This document shows positions 1-12,777 of a stretch of 52,556 nt of DNA, one piece after another. Numbering within the stretch: the stretch's first letter is position 1; each line of letters starts with the position of its first letter. Below the pieces are notes generated by a model. That model worked only from the letters and a program-made list of their open reading frames with translations, did no database searches and was not told the DNA's origin. The DNA is from Falciphora oryzae (lineage: Eukaryota > Ascomycota > Sordariomycetes > Magnaporthales > Magnaporthaceae). The stretch spans positions 232,965 through 285,520 of the forward strand of contig JNVV01000045.1 in NCBI GenBank assembly GCA_000733355.1, read 5' to 3'. The position numbers and the translations under genes were made by a program.

Positions 1-910
1 CACAGATGATACACTATCTTCGTCAGTTCTCGTGGTTCTCAAGCATGGTATGGTATAGGTAGTCGGCTGGTGTGAAATAGCGTGCGACCGTGATACGGGC
101 GGGGTTCCAGTTCCGCACTGCATGGAACGACAAGGGGTGTTTCAGCATACAACTTCGGAGTTTTTCGGATAGCCTGTTTTTTTTTATTCCATCATTGGTT
201 ACTTCCTTGCTTTGGCTTTCTCTTCTATCCCCTTTGTTTTTATAGTTCACGACAACGTTGGGTTTTCATTGAGCGGCCGCGAGTATCATGTTCAGTCTGA
301 TTCCTCACCTGCTTCTTGCCATCTCCCATGTTGACAGCAACTGGGAACACCTGAAGCCGGGTGCTAAGTTGTTTGAATCCGCCCAACAGTGGCTGGGATC
401 GGAGGCAGGAAAAAATCACCCAACAAGAGTTGAAACGTCAGCGGGAGTATGAGTTGTTCACAGCACATGGCCTAGCTGCTCCCGAATAGCAAAGTAAATC
501 ACGGCCCTCCCAGATAAGATAGCGCACTTGAGATTTTCGTGCCAGTCGCATGCAGCTCGATGTACAAAACCTGTCTTGATAACCGAATACGGTCGCGATG
601 ATGTGTTTCCTCATGTGATTGCTCACACGCACAAGGTATATGATGAATATTGGTGGCCTGGCCAGCTCAAGTTTGAGTAACGTGCTTCGCTCATATGTAT
701 GCACTCCTCCATTGCCCGATCCAGACCGTTCTAAGTTGTAGTTATCTCCCACAGGGTGAATAGACGAAAAATGGAAATCCATTACCCACAGCTTTATGCG
801 CCGTTTGCCAAAAGGGAAAACCAGAAACCGCCCCTCCCTCTTTCTATATCTCTCCGCCACCACAGCCCGCCGTCACGATGCTTGCTCAGCAAACCATAGC
901 AACGACCGCC
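1..910. other. Left edge, no gene recognised
   Basis: This stretch lies downstream of the succinyl-CoA ligase gene and probably holds its 3' UTR. It looks less GC-rich than the coding blocks. A minus-strand open frame (438-863) matches no family I know and has no ATG at its 5' end. I see no RNA gene or repeat here. Confidence 0.5.
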
Positions 911-2291
<1,381 letters not shown>

Positions 2292-2956
2292 CTTGAACTG
2301 GGGTGCTGGGCGCTGGAGGGAAAGCAAAAGGAAAGAAGAAGTGAAGAGAGTCCCAGCGAGCGTGGTTTCGTGTGCTGGCCCAAGCCTGTGGGATTGTCGA
2401 ACCGCAATGCAGAAAAGGTGTATGCAGAGGTCGCTTGCGTCACACGAAGATTGTCGTAGCCGCAGCAGCTGAAGCTTCAAATTTCTCGAGGTATTATTTG
2501 GCACATGCGCAAGATGCCTGCCCAATTGCTGCACTGGCATTGGCTCTGGCGCCGCAAAGCCACATCCGACTTCTCCCGCAGAGACGGGGCGTCAGGCTGG
2601 CCGTCCTGCGTCGTTGATTGGCCGAAACGGTAACGCTTGAACTGAGCCCCCGTGCAGGTCCAAGGGCCCCACCTGGCCACGAGGGCCCCACTTTGATTTT
2701 TCACGCCTTGTTGGTGGGGGTCTTGAATGGGCAACTCCGAATTGCCATGGCCTCGACCCAGGCTTTGAGCTTTCTCCATGCGCTGAGCAACGGAACCGCA
2801 CCCCTTTGAAGCCTAGAAGCGCAGAGTGTAAGGGCCGAATGGGACATCGCTAAAATATCTAGGAGCGTCTGCTTGGGATAATACTTCCCAAACCCAGCTC
2901 TCACATAGACCTGCTAGTCACCCAAAAATCGCTCTCGCGCCTGCGACCCCGCGACC
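2292..2956. promoter_or_regulatory. Shared bidirectional promoter region of LSC1 and ELP3
   Basis: The 665 bp between the two divergent start codons must hold both 5' leaders and both core promoters. I see no clear TATA box for either gene, as is common for fungal housekeeping genes. No conserved gene lies inside. Confidence 0.55.
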
Positions 2957-4754
2957 ATGGCCACCGTGACGGTAACACGGGCGGCGCCGCCGGCGACAAC
3001 CGTGAAGAAAGATACAGCTCTAGCCCCTGAGGGCGAGCGGTTTCTGCGATGTTGCGCAGACGTCGCAAATGCGCTGATAGAGGACTACGAGGCCTCCGCC
3101 AAAGACCCAAGCCGGCGCGCAAAAGACGTGAACCTGAACAGCCTACGGTCTAAGTTCTCAAGGAGACATAAGCTGAAGAGGATACCACCCCTGACGGCCA
3201 TTATCGCCGCTGTCCCAGAGCATTACAAGAAGTACATTCTCCCAAAGCTGGTAGCTAAACCTATAAGTGTGTTCTATGCCCCCTGTCTGACCACATAGCC
3301 CCCTATTTTCTGACACCACGCTCCCAGGAACGTCTTCTGGCATCGCCGTGGTTGCCGTCATGTGCAAGCCGCACAGATGCCCCCACATCGCTTACACGGG
3401 CAACATATGTGTCTACTGTCCCGGCGGGCCTGACTCCGACTTTGAGTATAGTACGCAGTCGTACACGGGGTACGAGCCGACGTCGATGCGGGCAATCCGC
3501 GCGCGCTACGACCCGTTCGAGCAGGCGCGGGGCCGCGTCGACCAGCTCAAGGCGCTGGGCCACTCGGTCGACAAGGTCGAGTACATCATCATGGGCGGCA
3601 CCTTCATGTCACTCCCCGAGTCGTACCGCGACGACTTCATCTCGCAGCTGCACAACGCCCTGAGTGGCTACCAGACCTCCAACGTCGACGAGGCCGTCGA
3701 GGCTGGCGAGATGAGTAACGTCAAGTGCGTGGGAATCACCATCGAAACCCGCCCAGACTACTGCCTGCAGCCTCACCTTTCCAGTATGCTACGCTACGGC
3801 TGCACGCGGCTAGAGATCGGCGTGCAGTCGCTGTACGAGGACGTGGCTCGCGATACAAACCGGGGTCACACCGTCGCCGCCGTGGCAGAGACCTTCTGCC
3901 TGGCCAAGGACGCCGGCTTCAAGGTCGTGAGCCACATGATGCCGGACCTACCAAACGTCGGCATGGAGCGCGACGTCGACCAGTTCCGCGAGTACTTTGA
4001 GAACCCGGCCTTCCGCACCGACGGCCTTAAGATCTACCCGACCCTCGTCATCCGCGGCACGGGCCTGTACGAGCTCTGGCGGACGGGCCGGTACCAGAAT
4101 TACACGCCCAACGGGCTCATCGACCTGGTCGCGCGCATCCTGGCGCTCGTGCCGCCGTGGACGCGCATCTACCGCGTCCAGCGCGACATCCCCATGCCGC
4201 TCGTGACGTCGGGCGTCGAGAACGGCAACCTGCGCGAGCTAGCGCTGGCGCGCATGAAGGACTTTGGCACGACGTGCCGCGACGTGCGCACGCGCGAGGT
4301 CGGCATCAACGAGGTCAAGCACAAGATCCGCCCCAACCAGGTCGAGCTGGTACGCCGCGACTACACGGCCAACGGCGGCTGGGAGACGTTCCTGGCCTAC
4401 GAGGACCCCAAGCAGGACATCCTGGTCGGCCTGCTCCGGCTGCGCAGATGCACGGACAAGTACACGTTCCGCGAGGAGCTGGTCGGCCAGCCGACCAGCC
4501 TCGTGCGCGAGCTGCACGTCTACGGCACCGCAGTGCCCGTGCACGCCCGCGACCCCAAGAAGTTCCAGCATCAGGGTTTCGGGACGCTTCTCATGGAGGA
4601 GGCGGAGCGCATCGCGCGCGACGAGCACGGGAGCGACAAGATCAGCGTCATCTCGGGCGTCGGCGTCCGCAGCTACTACAAGAAGCTGGGCTACTGGCTG
4701 GACGGGCCTTATATGAGCAAGTGGCTGGACGGAAGGCCAGGGCCAGAGTCGTGA
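2957..4754 (+). CDS. ELP3: Elongator complex catalytic subunit Elp3 (radical SAM and GNAT domains)
   Basis: Elp3 is the catalytic subunit of Elongator. It builds the cm5-type side chain on wobble uridine-34 of tRNAs using acetyl-CoA and radical SAM chemistry, and was first described as a histone acetyltransferase. Two exons, 2957-3266 and 3328-4754, sum to 1737 bp (578 aa), a normal length. The intron donor is GTGTGT and the acceptor CCCAG; the join restores the expected segment [13 protein letters not shown]. Seen motifs: radical SAM cysteines C121-x9-C131-x2-C134 followed by GGPDSDFEY, then the GNAT acetyl-CoA loop HQGFG (about 518-522), and YYKKLGY near 553-559 close to the C-terminus. The ATG at 2957 opens the only long N-terminal frame. 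It diverges from LSC1. The assignment is secure. Confidence 0.97.
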
Positions 4755-5269
4755 AAAAAGCCAATCACCAGCGAAGCGTGCGTTTTTGGCCGCTCAAGTG
4801 CCAGTCGAATTAAGCTTTATGCAAGGCCTCCCGTTTCCGTCATCGCCAAGCTTTTTCAGATGTTGTACTCGCTGTGAATATCCGCCTTGAGAGGTGAGAA
4901 GACATGTCAGACGGGCCAACTTTTGTCCGTCGCACGCCTCCTGGGTATCTGGTGTGTTCCAACTCTCGCCTGGGTCCACAGCAACGTCATCTGTAAGCAC
5001 CCTAAATTAACCACGGAAAAGCTAGCCTTCCACAGGTGTCTCTGGTTCGTGGAATCGTGTCCGTGGTTTGCCTTGCCCTAGTATGCTCATCTGACCGTTC
5101 TCAGCTATATCTCGGGGCTCATGATGGCTCAAAGACCCCGAGCTCAGGCCAGTGAGGGCTCAGATCGACAGACCGTTGAGCGCTGAGCCCACAGGGAAGG
5201 GCCAGAACCCAAACACGGGGCTGACCGCCTGATCCTCCAACTCAGCGGGCTGCACACGCTCGGGGAAAC
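4755..5269. other. Convergent intergenic region, ELP3 and 2EXR remnant
   Basis: This 515-bp stretch separates the stop of ELP3 from the end of the broken 2EXR gene and probably holds the ELP3 3' UTR. I see no gene, repeat or RNA in it. Confidence 0.5.
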
Positions 5270-6253
5270 CTAGCCTTGACAAGCCTTCCCGCCCCGCGGA
5301 CACCTCATCTGTTTCCTTGCGTAGACAAGCCAGCATGCTCTAGCGGTCGCATGGACGGTCCGGCCGGTTCCAACTGGCCGCGAGCAAGATATGGTTGTAC
5401 CGTCGGTGACAGTTGTGAAACCTGTGGCGTCGTTTTTGATAATCGGAATGCCCACCTCATCCATGAGATTCCGCCATCTTACAAGTGCCCGGTTAGAATG
5501 GGAACTCGCGAAATGCACATCTGCTTTCATCAGGCCCTGAGAGATTGGCCGCGGGTCCCGGGTATAGCGCGCGAAGCTCGGGCCCAGGGCCATCATGGGG
5601 TAGGACGGGTTCCGAGAGGGATTCGCACCCTTGCCGCGGGTCGTGTTGCTATCCAAGTCGTGGTAGCGAAGGCCGACGCACAATTCCTCGAAAAACACCT
5701 CATGAAGCTGAGCTAGCGTCTCTCTCTCAGGCTACAAGCAGCTGCAGGATCGATCTGTTCAATGCGGGGTGTGAACGAGGTCGTAAATCTTTCGTCGGCG
5801 ACCAAGTTAAGGAGGCCTACGCCGCGAGGGTCATACACTGCCTTGAGACGGTGGGGAAAATCTACTACGAGGTAGCTGCGTCCATACACACAGCCCGACG
5901 CGCCCTCGATCCTGATGAAATCGTGTTCTGGATTCAGGTAGAGCATTCCTGGGACCGCGGCGCTCTCTGGATAGTCCTCGAGGGTGTGCCGCATCCCACT
6001 CGTTCTCAGAGGACGGGGTTGGAACGGTGCGGAGGATGCCTGCGGGTATGGGACCGCGCACCTCGAGCCGGGACAGGAGGTGGAAGCGAATGATGCGCTC
6101 GCGGCTCTCGAGGACATAGCGCCAGATGCGCAGGCGGAGCTCCTTCGGGAGAAAAGGAAAGAGACGGAAGGTCGAGCCTGTGCCTGCTTGTGTTGCCCTG
6201 GCGTGCTCGTCGTTGAAGAGCTGCTCGTTTGGCGGCCGTGGTGCGGTCGACAC
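5270..6253 (-). pseudogene. 2EXR-domain protein, frame-disrupted remnant
   Basis: Three minus-strand frames together spell a 2EXR-family protein, a large fungal family of unknown function. The first (about 6253-5990) holds the typical opening, with FRLFPFLPKELRLRIWRYVL at 6162-6103. The second (about 5960-5720) holds MLYLNPEHDF and YDPRGVGLLNL. The third (5698-5270) holds QLHEVFFEEL. The second and third frames differ across a (GA)5 run (TC at 5719-5728 on +). Removing one GA unit on paper would make the frame continuous. The first frame has no in-frame ATG; a TGA lies just upstream of the conserved part. The segment usually found between the domain start and the LYLNP motif, with an RVxRESR-like core, is missing. 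I therefore call a pseudogene. Unusual introns or sequencing errors could explain part of this, but not all of it comfortably. Confidence 0.62.
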
Positions 6254-6859
6254 ATGGTATCAAAGTAATGGCGAACAAGCCCGGCCGCGCCAAAGAAGAG
6301 AGGTAGCCAGGCAGGGGCAAGCACCGCGGTCAGGAGGACTGGTTTTCACAATCACTTTGTTGATTGAACTTCTAGGTTGTCCAGGCAAAGCGGCAAAGGT
6401 AGGAAATGGAAAACGGGCACTCAATGAGGCCCAACACCTCACTAGTACCTGCCTACCGCAATAGCGGTTGGCCAGTGGGTTCATCCTGCATGGGTGCCAA
6501 GGCGGACGTGTTGCAACATATGGCTCCCCACAACCCTAACCCCGCCCCTTTTTCTTGGAAACCACAGGAGCACCGAGACGAGAGACACTATAGTTTTGCA
6601 GGAAACATCTTTTCATATATATTTCTGTATATGAGCCCGCCGGCAGCGTTGAGGCTGTCGGCTCGATGGCGTTGCGGCCGGCTACATCACCGTTTCCTGC
6701 TCTCCTCGTCTTGCTTCCTCATAGTGAACGTCAGAGAGCGCGACTGTACAGTCCCGGCGCGATAGCATGTGTTCCAGACTCCGCTGCCTTGTCAACCGTC
6801 GAGCTCACTCCTCTCCACCATGCGCGAGCACTGCAGACCCGGCGAGGATGGGTGTTTGT
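6254..6859. other. Intergenic, no gene recognised
   Basis: This 606-bp stretch lies between the 2EXR remnant and the secreted EF-hand gene. It holds an AT-rich patch near 6590-6640. I see no convincing coding or RNA feature. Confidence 0.45.
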
Positions 6860-7472
6860 TTACTCGGAGCTAACCTCATCGGCGGTGATGAAGCCGTCGC
6901 CGTTCTTGTCGTGCCTGTTTGTCCCGCGCGTTAGCCAAGCTGACGAGGGGGAGCCAGAGGATGCAGACCAGGGGTGACGACGTGATCCCCAAGGACGGCA
7001 TAAGTAGGTAGGCAGGTAGGTGGGATGAAGGAATATAAGACTTACTTCGCGAACCAGTCCTTCCAGACCTGCGAAGTCTCGGCATTGTCGGTGTCGACCT
7101 TCATGAACGACAGGTACTGCGGCAGCGTGATCTTGCCCTCGCCGGCCGTGTCGGCCAGGGAGAAGGCGGCGTCCGCGTCGCGCCTGAAGGCGTCCGGGAG
7201 GAGCGAGCGCTTGCCCGAGCCGCGGCAGTCTGTTTTTGCATGTCTTTGTTAGCCCCGCACTATGAAGCTCGCGGACGGGCGGGGACCGAGAGAAAAAGGG
7301 GAGACGCACGGCCGCCGCAGGCGCAGCAGAAGATGTTGCACGACTGCGTCGCGCAGCAGGGCGTGCCGCGCGTGCCGTCGGCGCATTGGCCGCCGATGCT
7401 GGCGCCGCAGCAGAAGGCGTTCACGGCCGTGATGGCCGAGACGAAGACGGCGGCGGTGGCGAAGAACTTCAT
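6860..7472 (-). CDS. Small secreted Cys-rich protein with C-terminal EF-hand
   Basis: Three exons, 7472-7310, 7229-7046 and 6914-6860, sum to 402 bp (133 aa). Residues 1-19 form a signal peptide ending VNA. Residues 20-57 are a compact Cys-rich module with ten cysteines, spaced CC-x7-C-x8-CC-x4-C-x3-CC-x-C-x4-C. A dibasic Lys-Arg pair at 61-62, a possible Kex2 site, follows. Residues 81-92 resemble a degenerate EF-hand loop (D, A, E, G, I, T). Residues 118-129 (DKNGDGFITADE) form a canonical calcium-binding loop. Donors and acceptors are GTGCGT/CAG and GTAAGT/CAG. A strong TATA box lies 149 bp upstream of the ATG. I infer secretion and calcium binding; the biological role is unknown. Effector-like, cell-wall or self-signalling roles are all possible. 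The gene model is well supported by phase and motifs. Confidence 0.85.
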
Positions 7473-10400
7473 GGTGGCTGAGGGGATAAGAGTGGATGGG
7501 CTCTTGTGATGTGGCTTTTGGTTCTTGTCAAAGCTGTGCTTGGAGATGCTGAGAAGCTGCTGGCGGTGGTCTCTGGCAGAGAGGTGCTGAAGAAAGGTCT
7601 CAAGCTCGAGGAGAGCAGCCCCTTTTATACTTTGTCCGTCGCCATACCGCCGACCCCTGGTTATCCCATCCTCGCGCTCATACGAGGCCCTTCCTGCCAT
7701 CCCAGCATCATGTCGACCGCCTCTTGCTCCATCTCCATGCTCGCCGACGCTCTCTCTGCCTCGCCGTATCCACACAAGCATCACGTCCTCTGCTTCAAGC
7801 TGCGTGGTCGGCGGCCGGTCAGCTTGTGCGCCGAGGTCTCGTATAACTCCACCAATGGCACAGCTTGCACATATTGAGGGTCGTGACAACGCGTGATGGA
7901 TCTTCAAGTCTCTCATTCTACTCATTCGTGATCGGTCTGCCCCTGGGGTTGATCGGCCCGCCTTTTTGCGGTCCAGTCAGCGTAGGGTAGCAGCTCGGTC
8001 AAGAAGCGGCAACACGTCTGTTCGGCTGAGCACGACCCCCTCACCCCCATAGCCCGCGGAATCCGCGCGAGATCCGAAAAAGCTTGGTAGCGGCTGATTC
8101 CGTGCACGGCTGTGGGGTCGGGTGACATTGGGTTGCTGACTGCATCGCAACTCGCTCTATTGCCGGCTTAGCTACGAGGTGGTTAAGAGGCACAGGTTTC
8201 TGGCACAAATTAACGTTACGAGGGCGCCAGTAAACGTCACGATGAGGGACTCATGACTAGTTGAACGCAGATCAACGCCCTCAGCGGTGTTTGACCTAAT
8301 GATGTTGCTCCCCCGCTGAGGGCGCTGCCATATTTTCAAAATATTGATTAAGCCTACAGATCGTGGAACAAAGTCTACGCGAGCCTCATAACTTTTCTTT
8401 CATGAGAAAATATTAGAGATAAGCGATTGAATTCTAAACGCTTCTACATTATGACACGTAGAGTTGAAAAAGCACCATTGCTTCCCCGATCCATAATAAC
8501 TATCACTCGGCGCGGCTGTAGAGACTCAACCAAAGCCGTCAATTCTCCTAGATGCTCCCACATACAGACCAGACTGACTTATGAGCTCTCTAATCAATGC
8601 AGAACCTCAATGTAGGATGGACTCCATCAACACTGTCACCGGTAAGCAGCGATGTTGTAAAGAGAACGTAACAGCGCCTATATTTTCTTTCTTGTTTTGA
8701 CTGATGATCATTTTTTTCATTGACAATCCGTCTCGGGCGGCTGTCTTCCTTGCATTCCGGGTTAATATTTCTTTCATCTCGAAACGCACGCATGTTATTA
8801 AGCGCCAACCGTCATTGTCTCGTCGTGTCTCCGCAGTCAGCCAGGCAGCAGCAATCCGTCCTGAATGCGGGTCTCGGGGACCCATACTAGACGTAGCGAA
8901 ATACACCTTAAGGTCAGCAGCAGATTCTGACCAATCGAAACCCCCCGAGGCCGTTGCTGACATCTGGGTATAAGCGCTTGAAGCTAGTTAGAGTTACAGA
9001 TTTCCATTACCAAAAGTACCCGCTATTCCACTTTGCAAGTGGCTCCCCATTGGTACACGTCTTTCCTCGTGTACAGCAGCTCGTCTGCGCGCCTCTCGCT
9101 CAGCAACTTGCGTGAAAAAGTGGGCATGGTTACCTATTGAGGGCCGATGGCGGTTGTAGGAGCGTCACAATGGATCAGCAAGGGAGACCGGCAAAGGCCG
9201 GCGAGGGCATTGCCACCACTTATGGCGGCCGGGAACCATGAAGTAATTAGGTCTTTCAAGTGGTCGAAAGATGTTCTGCAGGATATCGTTAGGTAAAAGT
9301 TGCTAAAGGGCGGATCCCCCGGCTCCTGAGTAGGGGCGTCTAATTGGGGCCAGGACTCCGTTGGCAGTGGTATCGAAGCATGCCAGACGCCATGATCCTA
9401 TCACAGCTCTCCGGGCGCGGAAGAACGTAATACCTAGCGGCGTACCTGCGTAGCCCAGGCGCCCCTAAAATGCACAAATGCGCCTCGCCAAGGTACGACA
9501 GGTTGCCGCCAGGACGCAGCCCTGTGTCCCATCTTCACACCAAGACTCACACAAGACCACACAAGCAGCAAGGTACGGGGACTCGGAGGCGATGCCGAGT
9601 CGATGCTCACCTTCAATGTCATCAGCTTGGCGACCGGGATTCCCGTTCGGGCAGCAGACGTCATGACACAAATGGTGGCGGGGATGCAGATTTTTGCGTG
9701 GTGCTACCTGGCACCCCTTGGGTGCTGCGCCGCGGGCATGCTGATGTGACACATCGTCCGGAAGAGGTCTCATACATTGCGTACGGCCAGTCAGTAGTCC
9801 TCGGCGGTCGTTGGTTGGGCCTCGATCCGTCGTCACGGATCCCTAGCTCTGCAGGAATCTGGATGGCAGATGTAGCGGCTCGACGGCCAGGCATAGACCT
9901 GTATCATAGGGGCCTCCCTCCTGCCAGCGTGTTCCATCATGCAAATTGATCCCACGGGGGAAGCCTTTATCCATGCATGGCCTCAATTACTACTTGATCA
10001 GCGACGGCACGCCTGGGATCCAAAGCCCGTGATAGGAAGCTAGCCCGTACGAGACGTGCGTCTGTTTCGAACCTTCATCCGCGATGCTCGCTCGCTCGCT
10101 CGCCGGCCGCATCCGAAGTATTGGATCACATGGCAGCAGCCAGCAGTGTTGCGCTTTACGAGCTGGAGCGGCTCCCCCACAATGCGGTACCAGTGACAGG
10201 CCCTGGCCGTACGACATGAAGCCAGAATAGGAAGGTGGCTAGGCTAAGACGGCGCCGGCGTCGATCCCCCAACACTGGGTGCCTATCAAGGCATCTCGAT
10301 CCCCAGCTGGCGCAAGCCGAGATTCCCTTTGCCTTTTACTAAAGGTTGACAGGCTGCTTATCTAACCTGCATCATACGGGCGGTTCACATTTCTGGGGTT

Positions 10401-12777
10401 GCGCCAAGAACCCTTTCCCAGGCGGATTGCATACGCCGTGCCTTCATGGCCATGGTTACGTAAAACTTACAAACTTAGGTTGGTAGACCATGGAGGAAGA
10501 GCCAGGGTGGGAGCAAAAAGCTCCGGGCGTCGTTACACACCCAGACGCGCGAAGACCCCTCCCGCATTACGGCCAGTTGATCGCTTCCTTGGCCCGCGCT
10601 GTGGATGGGGAGGCGCGTGTATGTAATTGGCTAGGTGGGGAAGCGGCAGGTCCTCGCTTCGGGCGTGGTCATACCCTTATCGCGGTCAATGTGGACGGTT
10701 CATGTTCGCGGCCGAGCAGCCTTCCATTGGTGTGTGGCGTGGGGGGGATGGGAGCACGAAGAAACAGCGGGCAGAAAGTCTTGGCAGCAAGAGGCAAAGG
10801 TGAGAGGAGAAAGAGGTTGGACGGCTGGCGTCGGGACAGGTGCTATCCAACCAATCACGAATCCCATTATCAGGACCCCTGGAAGGTCAAGAGATGGTGG
10901 CTGCACATCCCGTTTTTGTGTTCCAGCCCAGGCATCAAAGAGGCAGGTCGAGAGGGTGACGAGGAGGGTTGGAGCGTCGACATCGTATCATCCTGGGCGA
11001 ATCGGAGAGGCGGCTAGAAAACTTGGCTTGTTTGTCTCTGCGCGTTGGTACACGGGATCGGATCAGTGTCGCCGCACCCTCACAATTGGACTGGCGGGAT
11101 TTCATTGCGCGTTCGTTCCCTCTGAGGATGGTGGTGGTGCCCATCGACCCGCAGCTGGGCTGCTCGGCGAAACAGCGACGGGAGGGGCGGGGGATTGAGG
11201 ATCAGGTTCTTCCAGATTGGCACGCCCAGACAGACAGACAGCACCCTCGCCAGGCTAAATCGGAGCAAGACTCGCGAGCGGCCAAGCGCGACAACTGCCG
11301 TCTCTGCGAGTTTCTGACGCCATGCTGCCCAGCCGCATGTGTTCCATCAAGTACCGTCTTGGACTCTTGGAGGTTGGTCCCCAAAGGTTCGCTGCAGAGC
11401 TCTGCGTTTCAGCAAAGGTGCTCTGCGCGACGTGGGCGAAATCCCGGGAAGGATCGGTGGCCAGCCCACCAGCCAGTGAAGAGGCAGTAAAGCAAAGATA
11501 CGGATGGCCGGCTCGGCGATGTCCCGCCCAAATAGGCTGTCCCCAGCCAGGCGCCGAGAGGGTTTCATTCACTTTGATAACGACAAAAAAACGCAACGCA
11601 GGGAGAATTGTGAGTGCCCGGCGAAAGGGGCCTCGAATGGAGAAATTTGCGGTCGTTCATTGGTGCTATCCATTCTTTGGACCCACCAATGCTCCACCGT
11701 CGTGGGCATGCAAAAGTCCCAACAGCCACATGAACTTGCCTTCAAAAAGGAGCTCTGCGAGAGGGTCCTCGGCTCATCCCTTGTCCAACACCCCTCAGGC
11801 GCATCTCTTCCCCAGTCCTTTCGCTTCCCCCGCTAGCATTTACCGTCGAGAAGCGCGGGAGAAGGTCTCACTACGGATCTGCCCGTGCACTTGCTGACCC
11901 GCTGCTAAGCCACCGAGGACGCTTTTACGATTACCATAAACTACACCGCACGTCGAGAAGTGACAGCGAGGACGTCGAGGTTTTGGTAGGTAAGCGCTGG
12001 CAGGAGTGCTCATATTGCTTAAACCTTATCACGCTACGGCTGGTACACACCACAGGGTGCTACACTGGCCCAGGGAGGAGGATCCTCTGATAACGGAGCC
12101 CCTCGCCCTCCCTCCCAACACCCAGCGATGGCATGGAGCTCCCATCCGAGATCCGTATATCTGTCGTGTGCCTCGACTGGGGGGCTCTGTTCTATCACCT
12201 CGCGCCTGAGCAGGGCGTCCCCACCACTCCGTCAATCCCTCCTTATCCAATATCTGCGCTCCTCCTGAATACCTCCTCTTCCCGGTACCAACCACCCTGC
12301 CGGGTGCACATGTATCTACGAACATGTGCCTATCAGCCAACGCGCCTTCCGAACACCGATGTGGTGGGGAGGCGAAAAAGGAAGGCAGGAGGACTCGGGT
12401 GAAAAGGTGAACGAGGGAGGGGATAGCTCCCCTGTCCTGCAGCATCCCGCCCTAACGTGACGCTCGTTCTTGGGTCGTGGGCGGTTGGTATTGTGACCCA
12501 AGGATCGGGGGTTATGGCCCGGAGGGGGAGATAGCCAGAAAGGAAGATAGGTGGTATTAACATACCTAGTAGTAGATATGCAGCAAGGTCTTGGTGCTTC
12601 TCGGTTTATTAAAGCTGGGCTCTCTCGGCGGTCCTCGTTTCCGTGCTTTTCCCACTCTCCTCTCTTCTTGCCCAGCCATCCACCAGTGCGTGCTTGTGGC
12701 TCTGGATCTTGGCACTTCTCCCCGCATAGCCCAAACCGCGTGTCGCATTGCCGACACGCCCCAAAATCCTGCTCTCC
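7473..12777. other. 5.3-kb gene-poor region with an AT-richer part
   Basis: Apart from the TATA box at 7621-7629, no gene can be supported here. About 8150-9060 is visibly AT-richer than its surroundings, with runs such as ATTTTCAAAATATTGA near 8331. That would fit an old, mutated repeat, but I recognise no transposase or reverse transcriptase. A short direct repeat of GCTC units lies at 10086-10102. Several ATG-started frames, such as 10490-11017, have odd composition and no recognisable motif. The right end holds the OPT gene promoter. Confidence 0.5.
7621..7629 (-). promoter_or_regulatory. TATA box of the secreted EF-hand gene
   Basis: The minus strand reads TATAAAAGG, an excellent TATA box, 149 bp upstream of the start codon at 7472. 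Such a strong element is unusual in this window and fits a highly expressed or inducible gene. Confidence 0.7.

Noticed and set aside
438..863. 141-codon minus-strand open frame at the left edge
   Set aside because: No ATG at its 5' end, no recognised motif, and it lies in probable 3' UTR or intergenic sequence.
5610..5640. tRNA-like string GGGATTCGCACCC
   Set aside because: Looks slightly like a reversed T-arm, but lacks the TTC loop and any A-box or cloverleaf.
9470..9949. 159-codon plus frame and overlapping minus frames
   Set aside because: All frames are open for similar lengths, which is expected by chance in GC-rich DNA. No family recognised.
10490..11017. 175-codon plus-strand frame starting with ATG
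   Set aside because: Irregular composition, many Trp/Arg/Gly, no domain or splice context. Not callable without transcripts.
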